From Devosia sp. MC521 (GTDB lineage: Bacteria; Pseudomonadota; Alphaproteobacteria; Rhizobiales; Devosiaceae): a stretch of DNA of 64,000 nt. The notes beneath the pieces were generated by a model. The model was not told the origin of the DNA. It worked only from the letters and a program-made list of their open reading frames with translations, and made no database searches. Shown in pieces: positions 1-11,517 of the stretch; positions within the stretch are counted from its first letter, which is position 1; each line of letters opens with the position of its first letter. Location: assembly GCF_014127105.1 (NCBI RefSeq), contig NZ_CP059902.1, forward strand, positions 2,451,001 through 2,515,000. The letters run 5' to 3'. The translations under genes and the position numbers were made by a program.

Positions 1-2551
1 GCGTTTGGCGGGGAGCGTGCGCGGTGGCGAGCGGGCCTTCTGGCCAGACGCCCTCTGCCGCACCGATGAGCGCTTCGCCACCAAAGAGGAACGCTGCCAG
101 TGCTGTCGTGTCCACGCGATCGGTGGTGATTGTGCCGCCAAAGCCCGGCAATTGTCCGATCATCTGCATGCTGACGTCGCCACTAAAGCGGGTGTCGCCA
201 GACGCTCCGGTAATTTCAGACAGTGCGAGGCTGCGACCAGCGACAAATTCCATGCTGGCGCTCGCTTCTACCGGCGGCAGCTGTGCGCCGGACACGCCAA
301 CCCATGCCGCCAGCCCACTGCCATCGCGCAAGATCACGTCGGCCGTGCCCGTGCCGGACAGAACAGCGCCATCGTCAAAATCGAAATCGCCATAAAAGGC
401 GACGACTTGCCCATCTTGCCCCAGAGAGAGACGGCCAGTGAAGCCATCGGCGAGCGTTCCGTCAACAAAGGCGCTGCCGACCATGGCCTCGTCGCCGGTA
501 AACAAAGAAGGGCCGGTCCAACCGAATTGCTCAAGCAGCGCGAGGCTATCCTGCGCCTCAATCGAAGCGACCACAGAAAGTTGGCCCTCGCCCATGTGCG
601 AGATGGGTCGCTCACTCTCGACGCGGACGTCCAGCGCCGCCTCGGCAATTGAGCCATTGGCGGTAATGGTCTGGCCACTGCCCTGTTCTGCATCGGCCAG
701 CACAATCTGCAAATCGGCTGGCATGGCCAAATCGATGGCTTGTTGCCAATCGAACGGCACATTGGCCATTTCATAAAGCGCGGTGAGCCCGGGCGCGCCG
801 GCCTCTTTGAGATTTAGGCCACCCGAAAGCGTGACATTGGGATCGAGCAGCGAACCGCTTAGACGCACAGTGCCGTTAAAGCCAACCCCGCCCCAATCAT
901 CAACCGATAGGCGCGAGAAGCGGATGGCGTCCCGCGACCATTGCGCTTCGCCGACGAGGTTTTGCGCGGGCAGACCGAGCACATCGAGCGCCTGCGCCTG
1001 TACTGAGAAACTGCCATCGGGGAAGCTAATAAGGAAATTGCTGTCGAGCGACGCATTGGGCGCGAGGGCAAAGAGCGCCTCGCTCAGCGGCGCATCGAGG
1101 TCTCCCAAGCGCAGCACAGTGTCCAGTCTCGGCTCTGCGCCAAACCCAATACGCAGGTCCAGCCCATGATCCTGCCCACCCAAGGCGATCCAAGCATTAC
1201 TGAGGCCAAAAGCGTCGGAGCCCAAACGCACGCGACCGTGCAATTCCCCCGGAACGCCGAACAGCGGGTTGTCGTCGCTCGGCTTGCGCCAAAGCGCTGC
1301 CAGTGCGTCGAGACGCTGCGCCCGCATGACAATGTCGCCCATGACGCCCAAGCTTCCGCCGGCATTGGTCACCTTGCCAGAAAATCGGGTTTCGGTCTGG
1401 CCGGGCAAAAGCCCGATGGCTTGCGCAATGGTCCAGCTATCGCCGTCCGTCGTTGCTTCAACGCGCAAATTGCGCAGCGAGAAGCCACGCATCCCAACCT
1501 CAGCAAGGTCAATCTCAAGCTTGCCTGCCATCTTGGGAATTGGCGGAGCCGGAATTTCGCCCAAGAGACGAACGAACTCATAGGCCTGTTCGGCTGCAAC
1601 TTCGCTTGCATCACGCGGCGGGAGCGAGAACACGCCCCCTGAAACCATAATGTCGAAGAAGCGCGTTTCCCCCAGCTGCACATTGGCCGTGCCGGTGAGC
1701 CGCATGCCCGAGCGGTTCTGATCTGGGCTCAACGTAAACCCGGTCAGCGACACCCGATCGGTGGACGCGGTAATCTTGGTTTCGAGCACCAGATCGCCCG
1801 TAATGTCCTTAGCTGCCGTGGCGAGTTGTGGTGGCTGACGATAGGTCAGCGTGCCATCAAACTTAGGGGCGAGCCCACTTTCAAAAGAGCCATCGGCATT
1901 AAAAACCGTATTGGTCACAAGATCGCGCACGAAGGCCGACACGCGCGCTGCGCCCTGCGCATCGCTGGCCCCAGAATTGAGCCGCAGCTCATAGCGCCCA
2001 TCGGCATAGTCGGCATTACCCTGAAACTGGAATGGCCCACCAAAACTAGACAGCCGCAGATCGCCTGACAGATTGGAAACAGTGAAGGTTTCGTGGCTCC
2101 GCACATCATTGAGCCGCACACTGCCATCGGTGATGCTGGCGTGGCCCAGAGCGACACCGGTTCCGGCGTTCGACATATCAACGCCACTGGCCAAAAGCCC
2201 GTTCTCGTCGATGGTGAAATCAACAACGGGACCAATCAGCGAAACCGAGGTGGCGTTATAAATATCGCGCAAAAAGTCCATCAGCGCGAACTCAGCTTCA
2301 ACGCGCCGAACCGTTGCCGCCGGATCGGTGGCCGGGCCCACCACCACATCGTCAAACTCAAGACGCGGGGTCGGCAACAGTGAAAACGCAATATCGCCGC
2401 GAATGGACACATCTGTGCCAAGCACTTGGCTAGCCAGCACTTCCATGCGGTCGCGATAATCCGCCCAGTGGATGAACCGGGGCAGAATGAAAGCTGAGCC
2501 GAGCACCACGATAGCGAAGATGCCGACCACGATATAAATGCGATTAAGCAA
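1..2551 (-). CDS. AsmA family protein, partial (C-terminus beyond window)
   Basis: One minus-strand frame is open from about 2551 to the left edge, giving roughly 850 codons. It begins with a single membrane segment (about residues 3-24, reading IYIVVGIFAIVVLG) and continues as the beta-rich, low-complexity sequence typical of AsmA/TamB-like proteins, for example SIRGDIAFSLLPTPRLEFDD near the N-terminus. AsmA relatives are anchored in the inner membrane, face the periplasm and are linked to outer-membrane lipid homeostasis. There is no ATG in frame near the N-terminus; I chose a TTG at 2551 just before the membrane helix, with only a weak Shine-Dalgarno, so the start is uncertain. It is divergent from uvrD. 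The family call is fairly sure; the precise subfamily is not, because the C-terminus is missing. Confidence 0.8.
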   Translation of the reverse strand, partial: MLNRIYIVVGIFAIVVLGSAFILPRFIHWADYRDRMEVLASQVLGTDVSIRGDIAFSLLPTPRLEFDDVVVGPATDPAATVRRVEAEFALMDFLRDIYNATSVSLIGPVVDFTIDENGLLASGVDMSNAGTGVALGHASITDGSVRLNDVRSHETFTVSNLSGDLRLSSFGGPFQFQGNADYADGRYELRLNSGASDAQGAARVSAFVRDLVTNTVFNADGSFESGLAPKFDGTLTYRQPPQLATAAKDITGDLVLETKITASTDRVSLTGFTLSPDQNRSGMRLTGTANVQLGETRFFDIMVSGGVFSLPPRDASEVAAEQAYEFVRLLGEIPAPPIPKMAGKLEIDLAEVGMRGFSLRNLRVEATTDGDSWTIAQAIGLLPGQTETRFSGKVTNAGGSLGVMGDIVMRAQRLDALAALWRKPSDDNPLFGVPGELHGRVRLGSDAFGLSNAWIALGGQDHGLDLRIGFGAEPRLDTVLRLGDLDAPLSEALFALAPNASLDSNFLISFPDGSFSVQAQALDVLGLPAQNLVGEAQWSRDAIRFSRLSVDDWGGVGFNGTVRLSGSLLDPNVTLSGGLNLKEAGAPGLTALYEMANVPFDWQQAIDLAMPADLQIVLADAEQGSGQTITANGSIAEAALDVRVESERPISHMGEGQLSVVASIEAQDSLALLEQFGWTGPSLFTGDEAMVGSAFVDGTLADGFTGRLSLGQDGQVVAFYGDFDFDDGAVLSGTGTADVILRDGSGLAAWVGVSGAQLPPVEASASMEFVAGRSLALSEITGASGDTRFSGDVSMQMIGQLPGFGGTITTDRVDTTALAAFLFGGEALIGAAEGVWPEGPLATAHAPRQT

Positions 2552-2726
2552 TGTTGTGCCTGCCCCGGACAATTTGGAGCGAAGTGTAGGCGCTTGCGGC
2601 CCCCGCGCAAGCCATAGCCGCAATTTGCGCAATGAAAACGGGAGAAATTTCGAGCTCCGCCGCTGACGGATCGGTGAAAACACCCGCTTCTATACAGGGG
2701 GCGGCGCACTCCCTATATTGCAATGA

Positions 2727-2741
2727 GAACAAAATGAGATT
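2727..2741. promoter_or_regulatory. possible LexA box upstream of uvrD
   Basis: GAAC-N7-GATT lies 56 bases before the uvrD start. Alphaproteobacterial LexA binds direct repeats GTTC-N7-GTTC (read here as GAAC-N7-GAAC). Six of eight defined bases match, and the GAACAAAAT core is shared with the site upstream of recN in this window. Weak on its own. Confidence 0.35.
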
Positions 2742-2797
2742 CGACGAGGCTTGGCGACGTGGCAGCGATGCTGTGAGCGCCTTGGAAACTTTCGCTA

Positions 2798-5155
2798 ATG
2801 GTCGACCACGCGCCCCTGCCCCGCCCCAAAGCTGGCCCCATCACAAGCCAACTGAACCGTCAGCCGCCGGTTGATCGGAATATTCCCGATTACTTGCACG
2901 GTCTGAACCCCGAACAGCGCGACGCCGTGCTGACTACAGAAGGGCCGGTTCTGGTTCTGGCGGGCGCGGGCACAGGCAAAACGCGCGTTCTCACCACCCG
3001 TATTGCGCATATATTGAATACCCGCATGGCCTGGGGCTCGGAAATTCTCGCTGTGACCTTTACCAATAAGGCCGCAGCGGAAATGAAAAAGCGCATCCAT
3101 GATCTGGTGCCCCAACTCGATGGCCTGCCATGGATGGGCACATTCCACTCCATCGGCGTCAAAATCCTGCGCCGCCATGCCGAACTGGTTGATCTCAAAC
3201 CGCAGTTCACGATTTTGGACACGGACGATCAGCTGCGCCTGATCAAGCAATTGCTTGAAGCTGAGCAGATCGACGAAAAACGTTGGCCCGCTAAGCAGTT
3301 CGCCGGCATGCTCGACGCCTGGAAAAACCGCGGCTGGACGCCCAAGGATGTTCCCGCCTCGGAGGGCAGTCACTACGCCAATGGCAAGGGCCTAAAGCTC
3401 TATTACGACTATCAGGCGCGGCTAAAGTCGCTGAACGCCGCCGACTTTGGCGACCTTTTGCTCGAATGCATTCGCTTGTTCCGCGAAAACAAGGACGTGC
3501 TGGCCGAATACCATCGGCGCTTCAAATTCATCCTTGTCGACGAATATCAGGACAGCAACACCGCCCAATACTTGTGGCTGCGCTTGCTCGCCATGGGCAA
3601 GCCCGCACCTGAAGCCAATATCTGCGTGGTGGGTGACGACGACCAATCCATCTACGGTTGGCGCGGCGCTGAAGTGGACAATATCCTGCGCTTTGAGCAG
3701 GATTTTCCCGGCGCAAAGGTCGTAAAACTCGAGCGCAATTACCGCTCTACGGCCAATATCCTCAAGGCCGCATCCACGGTCATCGCCTATAACGAAGGCC
3801 GCTTGGGCAAAACGCTTTTCACCGACATTGCCGAAGACGGCGAAAAGCTGCTGCTCACGTCCGTTTGGGACAGTGAGGAAGAAGCCCGGCAGGTCGGCGA
3901 AGAAATCGAACAGCTGCAGCGTGACGGCGAGCAGCTCAACGACATCGCCATTCTGGTACGCGCCTCGTTCCAGATGCGTGAGTTCGAAGAACGCTTCATT
4001 ACGCTGGGTCTCAACTATCGCGTTATCGGCGGCCCGCGCTTTTATGAGCGGAAGGAAATTCGCGACGCGCTGGCCTATTTGCGTCTTGTCAGCCAGCCCG
4101 CCGACGATCTTGCCTTTGAGCGCATCATCAACGTGCCCAAGCGCGGCATCGGCGACACCACGGTGAAGACGCTGATGGAAACCGCGCGGCTGATGAACAT
4201 GCCGTTGCTCGAAGCCACCCGTCAGCTGGTTGAGACCGAAGAACTCAAGCCCAAGCAACGCTCGACACTGAGCGCGCTGGTGCAGCAATTCGACCACTGG
4301 GCCGAGAGAATGGCATCCATTCCGCACCACGAGCTGGCCGAGCAAATTCTCGACGAAAGTGGCTACACCGGCATGTGGCAGGCGGATAAATCGCCCGACA
4401 GCCCCGGGCGCTTGGAAAACTTGAAAGAACTCGTCCGCTCAATGGAAGGGTTCGAAAACCTGGGCGGTTTCCTCGAACACATCTCTCTGGTCATGGACCG
4501 TGACGCAGGCGACGCCAGCGATGCTGTGTCGATCATGACCCTGCACTCGGCCAAGGGATTGGAATTCAACACAGTCTTCTTGCCCGGCTGGGAGGAAGGC
4601 CTCTTCCCGCATCAGCGCTCGCTCGACGAAAGCGGCAAGGCTGGGCTCGAAGAAGAACGGCGCCTTGCCTATGTGGCCATCACCCGTGGCCGCAAACGCG
4701 TGCGCTTGTCTGTGGCGCAAAACCGCCGCATCCATGGCCTCTGGCAATCCGCCATTCCAAGCCGCTTCCTCGATGAACTTCCCCCCGACGTGGTGGAAGT
4801 GAAAGACACCGGCTCGTCCTATGGCGGCTATGGTTATGGTGGTGGCGGCGGCGCATCGAGCCGCTTTAATAAGATCGACCCGTTCGAGAGCGTATATGAA
4901 ACGCCCGGCTGGAAGCGTGCTCGCGAAAACCAGTCGAGCCGCAAGGGCGGTGGCCCCATGACGATTGAGGGCAATCTCGTTGCCCGCTCTGTCAACACCG
5001 GCAGCCAATCGAGCAGCTATTCGCTCAACGACCGCGTCTTCCACCTCAAGTTTGGCTATGGCACGGTCACCAATATCGAAGGCAATAAGCTGACGATTGA
5101 TTTTGAGAAGGCCGGAACCAAGAAGGTTTTGGAGAGCTTTGTGAAGCCGGGCTAA
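2798..5155 (+). CDS. uvrD: UvrD/PcrA-family ATP-dependent 3'-5' DNA helicase
   Basis: 785 residues with the full superfamily 1 helicase motif set: a Q motif (LNPEQRDAV, about 36-44), Walker A AGAGTGKT (55-62), DEYQDSN, GDDDQSIYGWRG, a motif V around GLEFNTVFLPGWEEGLFPH and motif VI YVAITRGRKR. After the helicase core comes a Gly/Tyr-rich linker, then a C-terminal module with FGYGTVTNIEG that matches the Tudor-like RNA polymerase-binding domain of PcrA/UvrD. It acts in nucleotide excision and mismatch repair and in removing stalled complexes. The N-terminus is about 30 residues longer than the helicase core requires, and the ATG at 2798 has little Shine-Dalgarno. The stop codon lies inside the hairpin of the downstream terminator. 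Confidence 0.95.
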   Translation: MVDHAPLPRPKAGPITSQLNRQPPVDRNIPDYLHGLNPEQRDAVLTTEGPVLVLAGAGTGKTRVLTTRIAHILNTRMAWGSEILAVTFTNKAAAEMKKRIHDLVPQLDGLPWMGTFHSIGVKILRRHAELVDLKPQFTILDTDDQLRLIKQLLEAEQIDEKRWPAKQFAGMLDAWKNRGWTPKDVPASEGSHYANGKGLKLYYDYQARLKSLNAADFGDLLLECIRLFRENKDVLAEYHRRFKFILVDEYQDSNTAQYLWLRLLAMGKPAPEANICVVGDDDQSIYGWRGAEVDNILRFEQDFPGAKVVKLERNYRSTANILKAASTVIAYNEGRLGKTLFTDIAEDGEKLLLTSVWDSEEEARQVGEEIEQLQRDGEQLNDIAILVRASFQMREFEERFITLGLNYRVIGGPRFYERKEIRDALAYLRLVSQPADDLAFERIINVPKRGIGDTTVKTLMETARLMNMPLLEATRQLVETEELKPKQRSTLSALVQQFDHWAERMASIPHHELAEQILDESGYTGMWQADKSPDSPGRLENLKELVRSMEGFENLGGFLEHISLVMDRDAGDASDAVSIMTLHSAKGLEFNTVFLPGWEEGLFPHQRSLDESGKAGLEEERRLAYVAITRGRKRVRLSVAQNRRIHGLWQSAIPSRFLDELPPDVVEVKDTGSSYGGYGYGGGGGASSRFNKIDPFESVYETPGWKRARENQSSRKGGGPMTIEGNLVARSVNTGSQSSSYSLNDRVFHLKFGYGTVTNIEGNKLTIDFEKAGTKKVLESFVKPG

Positions 5156-5168
5156 GAGCCCGGTTTTT
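5147..5168 (+). terminator. intrinsic terminator of uvrD
   Basis: Perfect 7-bp stem CCGGGCT/AGCCCGG with a 3-base loop, followed by five T. The uvrD stop codon (5153-5155) spans the end of the left arm and the first two loop bases. Confidence 0.85.
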
Positions 5169-5245
5169 CTTCACGCTGCCCTATCCATTCGTGAACTCTG
5201 CTCCCATTTAAGCGTTGTGCCTGCACACACTTATGGGAAGCAAAC

Positions 5246-5563
5246 ATGATCCTCTCCACCACACCCACTCTCGAAGGCCGCCCCGTCTCGCAATATCTTG
5301 GCATTGTTACGGGTGAAGTGATCGTCGGCGCTAATATCTTCAAAGACCTGTTTGCCGGTATTCGCGACATCGTCGGTGGCCGCGCGGGCGCTTATGAAAG
5401 CACACTGCGCGATGCACGCCGTGAAGCGTATCGCGAGCTGGAAGAAGAAGCCCGCCGCCTCGGCGCCGACGCTGTTGTGGGCATCGATCTCGACTATGAA
5501 GTGGTCGGTCAGGGCGGCTCCATGCTGATGGTTTCCGTCTCCGGCACAGCCGTAAAACTCTAA
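5246..5563 (+). CDS. YbjQ family (UPF0145) protein
   Basis: 105 residues, the usual family length. It shows the conserved central helix [20 protein letters not shown] and a glycine-rich C-terminal strand ([15 protein letters not shown]). YbjQ proteins form small pentameric beta-rich rings resembling heavy-metal-binding folds; their function is not established. ATG at 5246 follows GGGAAG at a suitable distance. It stands alone between the uvrD terminator and prmA. Family assignment is confident; no role can be given. Confidence 0.9.
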   Translation: MILSTTPTLEGRPVSQYLGIVTGEVIVGANIFKDLFAGIRDIVGGRAGAYESTLRDARREAYRELEEEARRLGADAVVGIDLDYEVVGQGGSMLMVSVSGTAVKL

Positions 5564-5646
5564 TTCCGCGCGGGCAGGACACACTGCGCCATTGACTTGG
5601 ACGCCTCTCCTGCCCCAATGGCACCGAACTCTAATAAAGGTCGCCC

Positions 5647-6516
5647 ATGTCCGTCGAACAAGTCTCCGTCGCTCTCACCAAAGAACAGGCCTATGCGCTG
5701 GTCGACGCCGTCTCTGAACGCGACGATCTGGCCTCGACCGTGTCGTGCCACGAGAACGAAGAAACCGGCGAGTGGATCTTTGAGGCAGGCTGCGAAGACA
5801 CGCCAAACCTTGAAGCGTTTAACGAAATCGCTCAGCAGGTTCTCGGCGGCGCGGTGACCTTTACTGTCGAAGAAATCGACCCGAGCATCAACTGGGTGGC
5901 CAAGTCTCTCGAAGGCCTGGCTCCGGTGATCGCGGGCGGCTTTTACGTCTATGGCTCGCACTCGACCGACCCGGTACCCGAAGGCCTGATCGCCATGCAG
6001 ATCGACGCTGCGCAGGCGTTTGGCACGGGTCACCACGAAACCACCACCGGCTGCCTTGAAGCCATCGACATGATCCTGGGCGCTAAAAACCCGCAGAACA
6101 TGATCGACGTCGGCACCGGCACCGGCGTTCTCGCCATTGCGCTGGCCAAGAAACTCAACCGCAAGGTGTTCTCGACCGATATCGACCCGATCGCTGTCAC
6201 CACGACGCTCGAAAACGCTGCCCTCAATGATTGCGCTGAACTGATCGAATGCATCGAAGCCACCGGCCTCGACCATGAAGAGATCACCTCGCGCGCGCCA
6301 TATGATCTGGTCGTCGCCAATATTCTGGCGGGCCCGCTCACCGAACTGGCTCCGGGCGTTGGCGCTGTGACGCAAGAAGGCGGCAATGCCATCTTGTCGG
6401 GCATTCTCAACACTCAGGCGCAGGGCGTTATCGACGCTTACCTCGCAGCCGACTTCAAGCTGGTCGAGCATCTCAAGCGCAAGGATTGGACCACGCTTAT
6501 TCTCGAAAAGAACTAA
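5647..6516 (+). CDS. prmA: ribosomal protein L11 methyltransferase
   Basis: 289 residues, normal for PrmA. An N-terminal substrate-recognition domain (about 1-95) is followed by a class I SAM methyltransferase. The family signature FGTGHHETTTGC precedes motif I (IDVGTGTGVLAIA), an acidic motif II (FSTDIDPIA) and the motif IV region VVANILAGPL. The enzyme trimethylates ribosomal protein L11 on several amino groups in the cytoplasm. ATG at 5647 follows an AAAGG Shine-Dalgarno. A strong terminator lies 24 bases after the stop, so the transcript ends here. Confidence 0.95.
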   Translation: MSVEQVSVALTKEQAYALVDAVSERDDLASTVSCHENEETGEWIFEAGCEDTPNLEAFNEIAQQVLGGAVTFTVEEIDPSINWVAKSLEGLAPVIAGGFYVYGSHSTDPVPEGLIAMQIDAAQAFGTGHHETTTGCLEAIDMILGAKNPQNMIDVGTGTGVLAIALAKKLNRKVFSTDIDPIAVTTTLENAALNDCAELIECIEATGLDHEEITSRAPYDLVVANILAGPLTELAPGVGAVTQEGGNAILSGILNTQAQGVIDAYLAADFKLVEHLKRKDWTTLILEKN

Positions 6517-6540
6517 GCAACTGCGCCTCAGAAAGAGAAA

Positions 6541-6565
6541 AGCCTCCCTTCGGGGAGGCTTTTTT
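6541..6565 (+). terminator. intrinsic terminator of prmA
   Basis: Perfect 8-bp stem AGCCTCCC/GGGAGGCT with a TTCG tetraloop, followed by a run of T. Confidence 0.92.
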
Positions 6566-6620
6566 GTTGGCCCGTGGAACACGCAATGCGGTGCGAGCCC
6601 CTGGTGCACAGGCCCAAAAA

Positions 6621-6650
6621 CAAAAAATCCCCGAAGGTGGCTCCGGGGAT
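6621..6650 (-). terminator. intrinsic terminator of the small minus-strand genes
   Basis: Seven-bp stem ATCCCCG/CGGGGAT with a ten-base loop; on the minus strand it is followed by six T. It lies 40 bases beyond the 43-residue gene, which supports that unit being transcribed leftward. Confidence 0.75.
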
Positions 6651-6689
6651 CGTCTGGTCTAGATTGTCAGCGTAATGCTTGCAGCCGCC

Positions 6690-6821
6690 TTATGGGCGCT
6701 TAGTAACCGCGCCAATCAGCTGGTGCTGCATGCGGTAGCTGACCTGGCGGGTAGCTTCGCGACCACGGCAGTCAATCAGACCACCCAGTGTGCTGCGGAA
6801 GCTATTCTTGCTCTCGGTCAT
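6690..6821 (-). CDS. small basic protein (43 aa), tiny-protein family A
   Basis: ATG at 6821 sits behind a GGAG Shine-Dalgarno and gives 43 residues with a pI on the basic side. The start resembles the neighbouring 44-residue gene: both have the pattern MTxxxNxFRxxLxxxxDxRxxxAxRxV (here NSFRSTLGGLIDCRGREATR). No membrane segment, signal or metal site is visible. It lies 122 bases downstream of that neighbour, on the same strand, and a terminator follows, so the two probably form one small operon. A 7-bp hairpin (6836-6860) lies in its leader. Short ARxxQAxRYV-type proteins with unknown or regulatory roles are common in Hyphomicrobiales; relation to DUF1127 proteins is only a guess. Confidence 0.55.
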   Translation of the reverse strand: MTESKNSFRSTLGGLIDCRGREATRQVSYRMQHQLIGAVTKRP

Positions 6822-6943
6822 TCTCTACTCCATGCGACGGCGGCAATCCGTTGCGCCGTCTGTGTGTTTCTCTATTCCATCCGCGCCATTCCAGTTAGTG
6901 GGGCGCGAACAGATCAGCTATGCCTTTTATGCAAGGCGACCGA

Positions 6944-7078
6944 TTAGATGTCGGTATTGTGCTTCTGAGCAGCCTTGGTCTTGGCATCGAACTGAGCAAC
7001 ATAGCGTTCAGCCTGCTGTGTGCGAGCATCAACGATGGCATTCAGGGCGCGGCGGAAGAAATTCTCTTGCTTCGTCAT
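6944..7078 (-). CDS. small basic protein (44 aa), tiny-protein family B
   Basis: ATG at 7078 has an AGGAG Shine-Dalgarno 6 bases upstream and encodes 44 residues. The core FFRRALNAIVDARTQQAERY would form an amphipathic, Arg-rich helix; the rest is Lys/Gln-rich. It is paralogous in pattern to the gene downstream and resembles the 60-residue protein at 46331 (SARSNGAIKQMSERY). A perfect inverted repeat (TAGTGT, 3-base spacer, ACACTA) ends 10 bases before its ATG. It is divergent from pepP. Function not recognised; the coding call rests on the ribosome site, the paralogy and the downstream terminator. Confidence 0.6.
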   Translation of the reverse strand: MTKQENFFRRALNAIVDARTQQAERYVAQFDAKTKAAQKHNTDI

Positions 7079-7088
7079 TTTTCTCTCC

Positions 7089-7103
7089 TAGTGTTCGACA
7101 CTA
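7089..7103. promoter_or_regulatory. inverted repeat in the pepP / small-gene divergent region
   Basis: TAGTGT and ACACTA are perfect inverted arms separated by TCG, just upstream of the Shine-Dalgarno of the 44-residue gene. It could be an operator or a leader hairpin. Confidence 0.35.
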
Positions 7104-7188
7104 AGATAGGCATTCTTCGGGCGACAACCAGTCCGATAAAGACAAGCCAGCTATGCCCAGAGCGCAGCACGGCGCAGGATTTGTAAGC

Positions 7189-9012
7189 ATGACAGACCGT
7201 TCTTTCCCGCCCACGCAGTTTCAGAGCTTCGAGGTCAAGAGTGACCCAAGCCAGGTCGCGCCCCGAGTCGCTCAGTTGCGCGCGGCGATGAAAGCTGCGG
7301 GCGTGGATGCCTTCCTCATTCCACGCGCTGATGCGCACCGCGGGGAAAGCGTGCCGGAAAGCGATGCGCGCTTGGCATACCTCACCGGCTTTACCGGCTC
7401 GGCGGGTCATGCCCTGGTCACAGCGGATAAGGCCGCGCTTTTTGTCGACAGCCGCTACACCTTGCAGGCACCCGCGCAGACCGACACAGACGTTTTTAAA
7501 ATCGAGGAACTGGCAGTTGGCTCGGCCAGCCCGGTACTGCGCGATTACATCGCCGAGGGCGCGACCCTTGCTTATGATCCGTGGCTACACACCCCGGGCG
7601 AAATCCGCACTTTTGTTGATGCGCTCAAGGGCTATGCCAAGGTCGTTCCGCACACCAATCTCGTCGATACCATCTGGCAGGACCGCCCTGCAGCGCCCAT
7701 TAGCCCGATCGAATTTCTGGGCCACAACCGCGCTGGCAAGACCGCGCAGGACAAGCTCACTGATCTGCGTAAAACGCTAAGTGACGAAAACGCCGCTGCT
7801 GTGGTGCTCACCCTGCCCGAAAGCATCTGCTGGCTCTTCAATATGCGCGGGCGCGACGTGCCCAACACGCCCTTCGTTCTTGGCTTTTCCATCGTGCCAC
7901 AATCCGGCACACCGAAGCTGTTCCTCGATGAGGGGAAGATCACGCCCGAGATTAAACAGGCACTTTCGGGCATAGCTGAGATCGAACCAGTAACCGGATT
8001 CTCTGCCGCTCTTGCGGCTTTTGGCGCAGATGCGAATAGCGTTTTAATCGACCCACAATCTGCCCCCGCTGCCGTTGCCGAAACGCTGACCAACGCCGGC
8101 GTCAAGCTCATCGAAAAGCGCGATCCTATCCTCGGACCCAAATCGCGCAAGAACGAGGTCGAACTCTCCGGCATGCGCGAAGCGCATAAGCTCGACGGTG
8201 TTGCTCTCGCCAAGTTCCTGCATTGGTTCGATACCGAAGCCCCCAAGGGCAATCTCACCGAGATCGGCATCGTGACCGCGCTGGAAGCCTTCCGCCGCGA
8301 GGAAGAAACCTGCGTCGACGCCAGCTTTGATACCATTTCCGGCTCCGGTCCAAACGGCGCCATCGTCCACTATCGTGTCACGGAAAAGACCGACCGTCGC
8401 CTCAACCCCGGCGAGCTGATGCTCGTCGATTCAGGCGCGCAATATCTCTCCGGCACCACCGACATCACCCGCACGCTGTATACCGGCGATGCCAGCGCCG
8501 AAGAAAAAGACCGCTACACGCGCGTCCTCAAAGGCATGATCGCTATTTCCATGGCGCGCTTCCCCGTCGGCACCAGCGGCGCAGTCATTGATGTGCTGGC
8601 GCGCCAATTCCTCTGGCAGGATGGCATCACCTACACCCACGGCACCGGCCACGGTGTGGGCCATTTCCTCGGCGTCCACGAAGGGCCGATTGGCATTTCC
8701 AGCCGCTACACGGCGCCCCTAGAAATCGGCAATGTGCTCTCCAACGAGCCGGGCTACTACAAGGCCGGAGCCTATGGCATCCGCATCGAAAACCTGATCG
8801 TGGTCGAGGAAGCCAAATCCTTCCCCGGCTATCTGGAGTTCGACACCATCACCCTCGCGCCCATCGAAACGCGCCTCATCGACCAAAGCCTGCTCACCAC
8901 GCCGGAGCGCGATTGGCTCAACGCCTTCCACGCCAAGGTGTGGGACGAAATCAGCCCGCGCCTTACGGGCGATGTGAAAGAGTGGCTTCGCCGCGCCACC
9001 ACAGCGATCTAA
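7189..9012 (+). CDS. pepP: Xaa-Pro aminopeptidase (M24B family)
   Basis: 607 residues, the long three-domain form of aminopeptidase P. Two creatinase-like N-terminal domains (about 1-300) precede the pita-bread catalytic domain. The dinuclear metal ligands are in place: Asp in LMLVDSGAQY, Asp in GTTDITRT, His in THGTGHGVGHF, Glu in SNEPGYY and Glu in IRIENL. It removes N-terminal residues before proline and acts in the cytoplasm. An ATG at 7153 would add 12 residues, but the ATG at 7189 follows AGGA at good spacing and begins at the family N-terminus, so I chose it. Monocistronic, ending at a shared terminator. Confidence 0.92.
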   Translation: MTDRSFPPTQFQSFEVKSDPSQVAPRVAQLRAAMKAAGVDAFLIPRADAHRGESVPESDARLAYLTGFTGSAGHALVTADKAALFVDSRYTLQAPAQTDTDVFKIEELAVGSASPVLRDYIAEGATLAYDPWLHTPGEIRTFVDALKGYAKVVPHTNLVDTIWQDRPAAPISPIEFLGHNRAGKTAQDKLTDLRKTLSDENAAAVVLTLPESICWLFNMRGRDVPNTPFVLGFSIVPQSGTPKLFLDEGKITPEIKQALSGIAEIEPVTGFSAALAAFGADANSVLIDPQSAPAAVAETLTNAGVKLIEKRDPILGPKSRKNEVELSGMREAHKLDGVALAKFLHWFDTEAPKGNLTEIGIVTALEAFRREEETCVDASFDTISGSGPNGAIVHYRVTEKTDRRLNPGELMLVDSGAQYLSGTTDITRTLYTGDASAEEKDRYTRVLKGMIAISMARFPVGTSGAVIDVLARQFLWQDGITYTHGTGHGVGHFLGVHEGPIGISSRYTAPLEIGNVLSNEPGYYKAGAYGIRIENLIVVEEAKSFPGYLEFDTITLAPIETRLIDQSLLTTPERDWLNAFHAKVWDEISPRLTGDVKEWLRRATTAI

Positions 9013-9020
9013 TCAAACCA

Positions 9021-9047
9021 AAGGGCAGTCTCTCGACTGCCCTTTTT
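9021..9047 (+). terminator. terminator between convergent pepP and ligA
   Basis: Perfect 10-bp stem AAGGGCAGTC/GACTGCCCTT with a TCTC loop. T-run follows on the plus strand and a shorter one on the minus strand, so it may serve both genes. Confidence 0.9.
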
Positions 9048-9055
9048 ACATTCGG

Positions 9056-11260
<2,205 letters not shown>

Positions 11261-11517
11261 TTAGCAGAACGCATCACACCGCGCATGGGTTACGCCCTAA
11301 GCTCCACGACTATGGCGCCGTGCGCGTCAGAGGGTGGCAGGAGCGGTGGCATACTAGTCCCCCCATGAAAGCGGGCCACCAGTTAAAACGAACACGGGTT
11401 CCCAATTGCTGTGACGACGCCCCACCCCCCCACTTTCGCGAGAAAGATAGGGGAACGACACTGGAAGCTGCATCAGCTTATGGTTTCTTCGTGGACTTGA
11501 AAAAGCTTCGCACGCAG

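Noticed and set aside
334-2709. Several short minus-strand readings between 334 and 2709
   Set aside because: They lie in a different frame from the long AsmA-like frame, which stays open to the window edge and gives a sensible protein.
5560-6609. 349-codon minus-strand reading opposite prmA
   Set aside because: Shadow of prmA; it would run through the prmA terminator and has no ribosome site.
7153-7188. Longer N-terminus of pepP from ATG 7153
   Set aside because: The ATG at 7189 has the better ribosome site and matches the family start.
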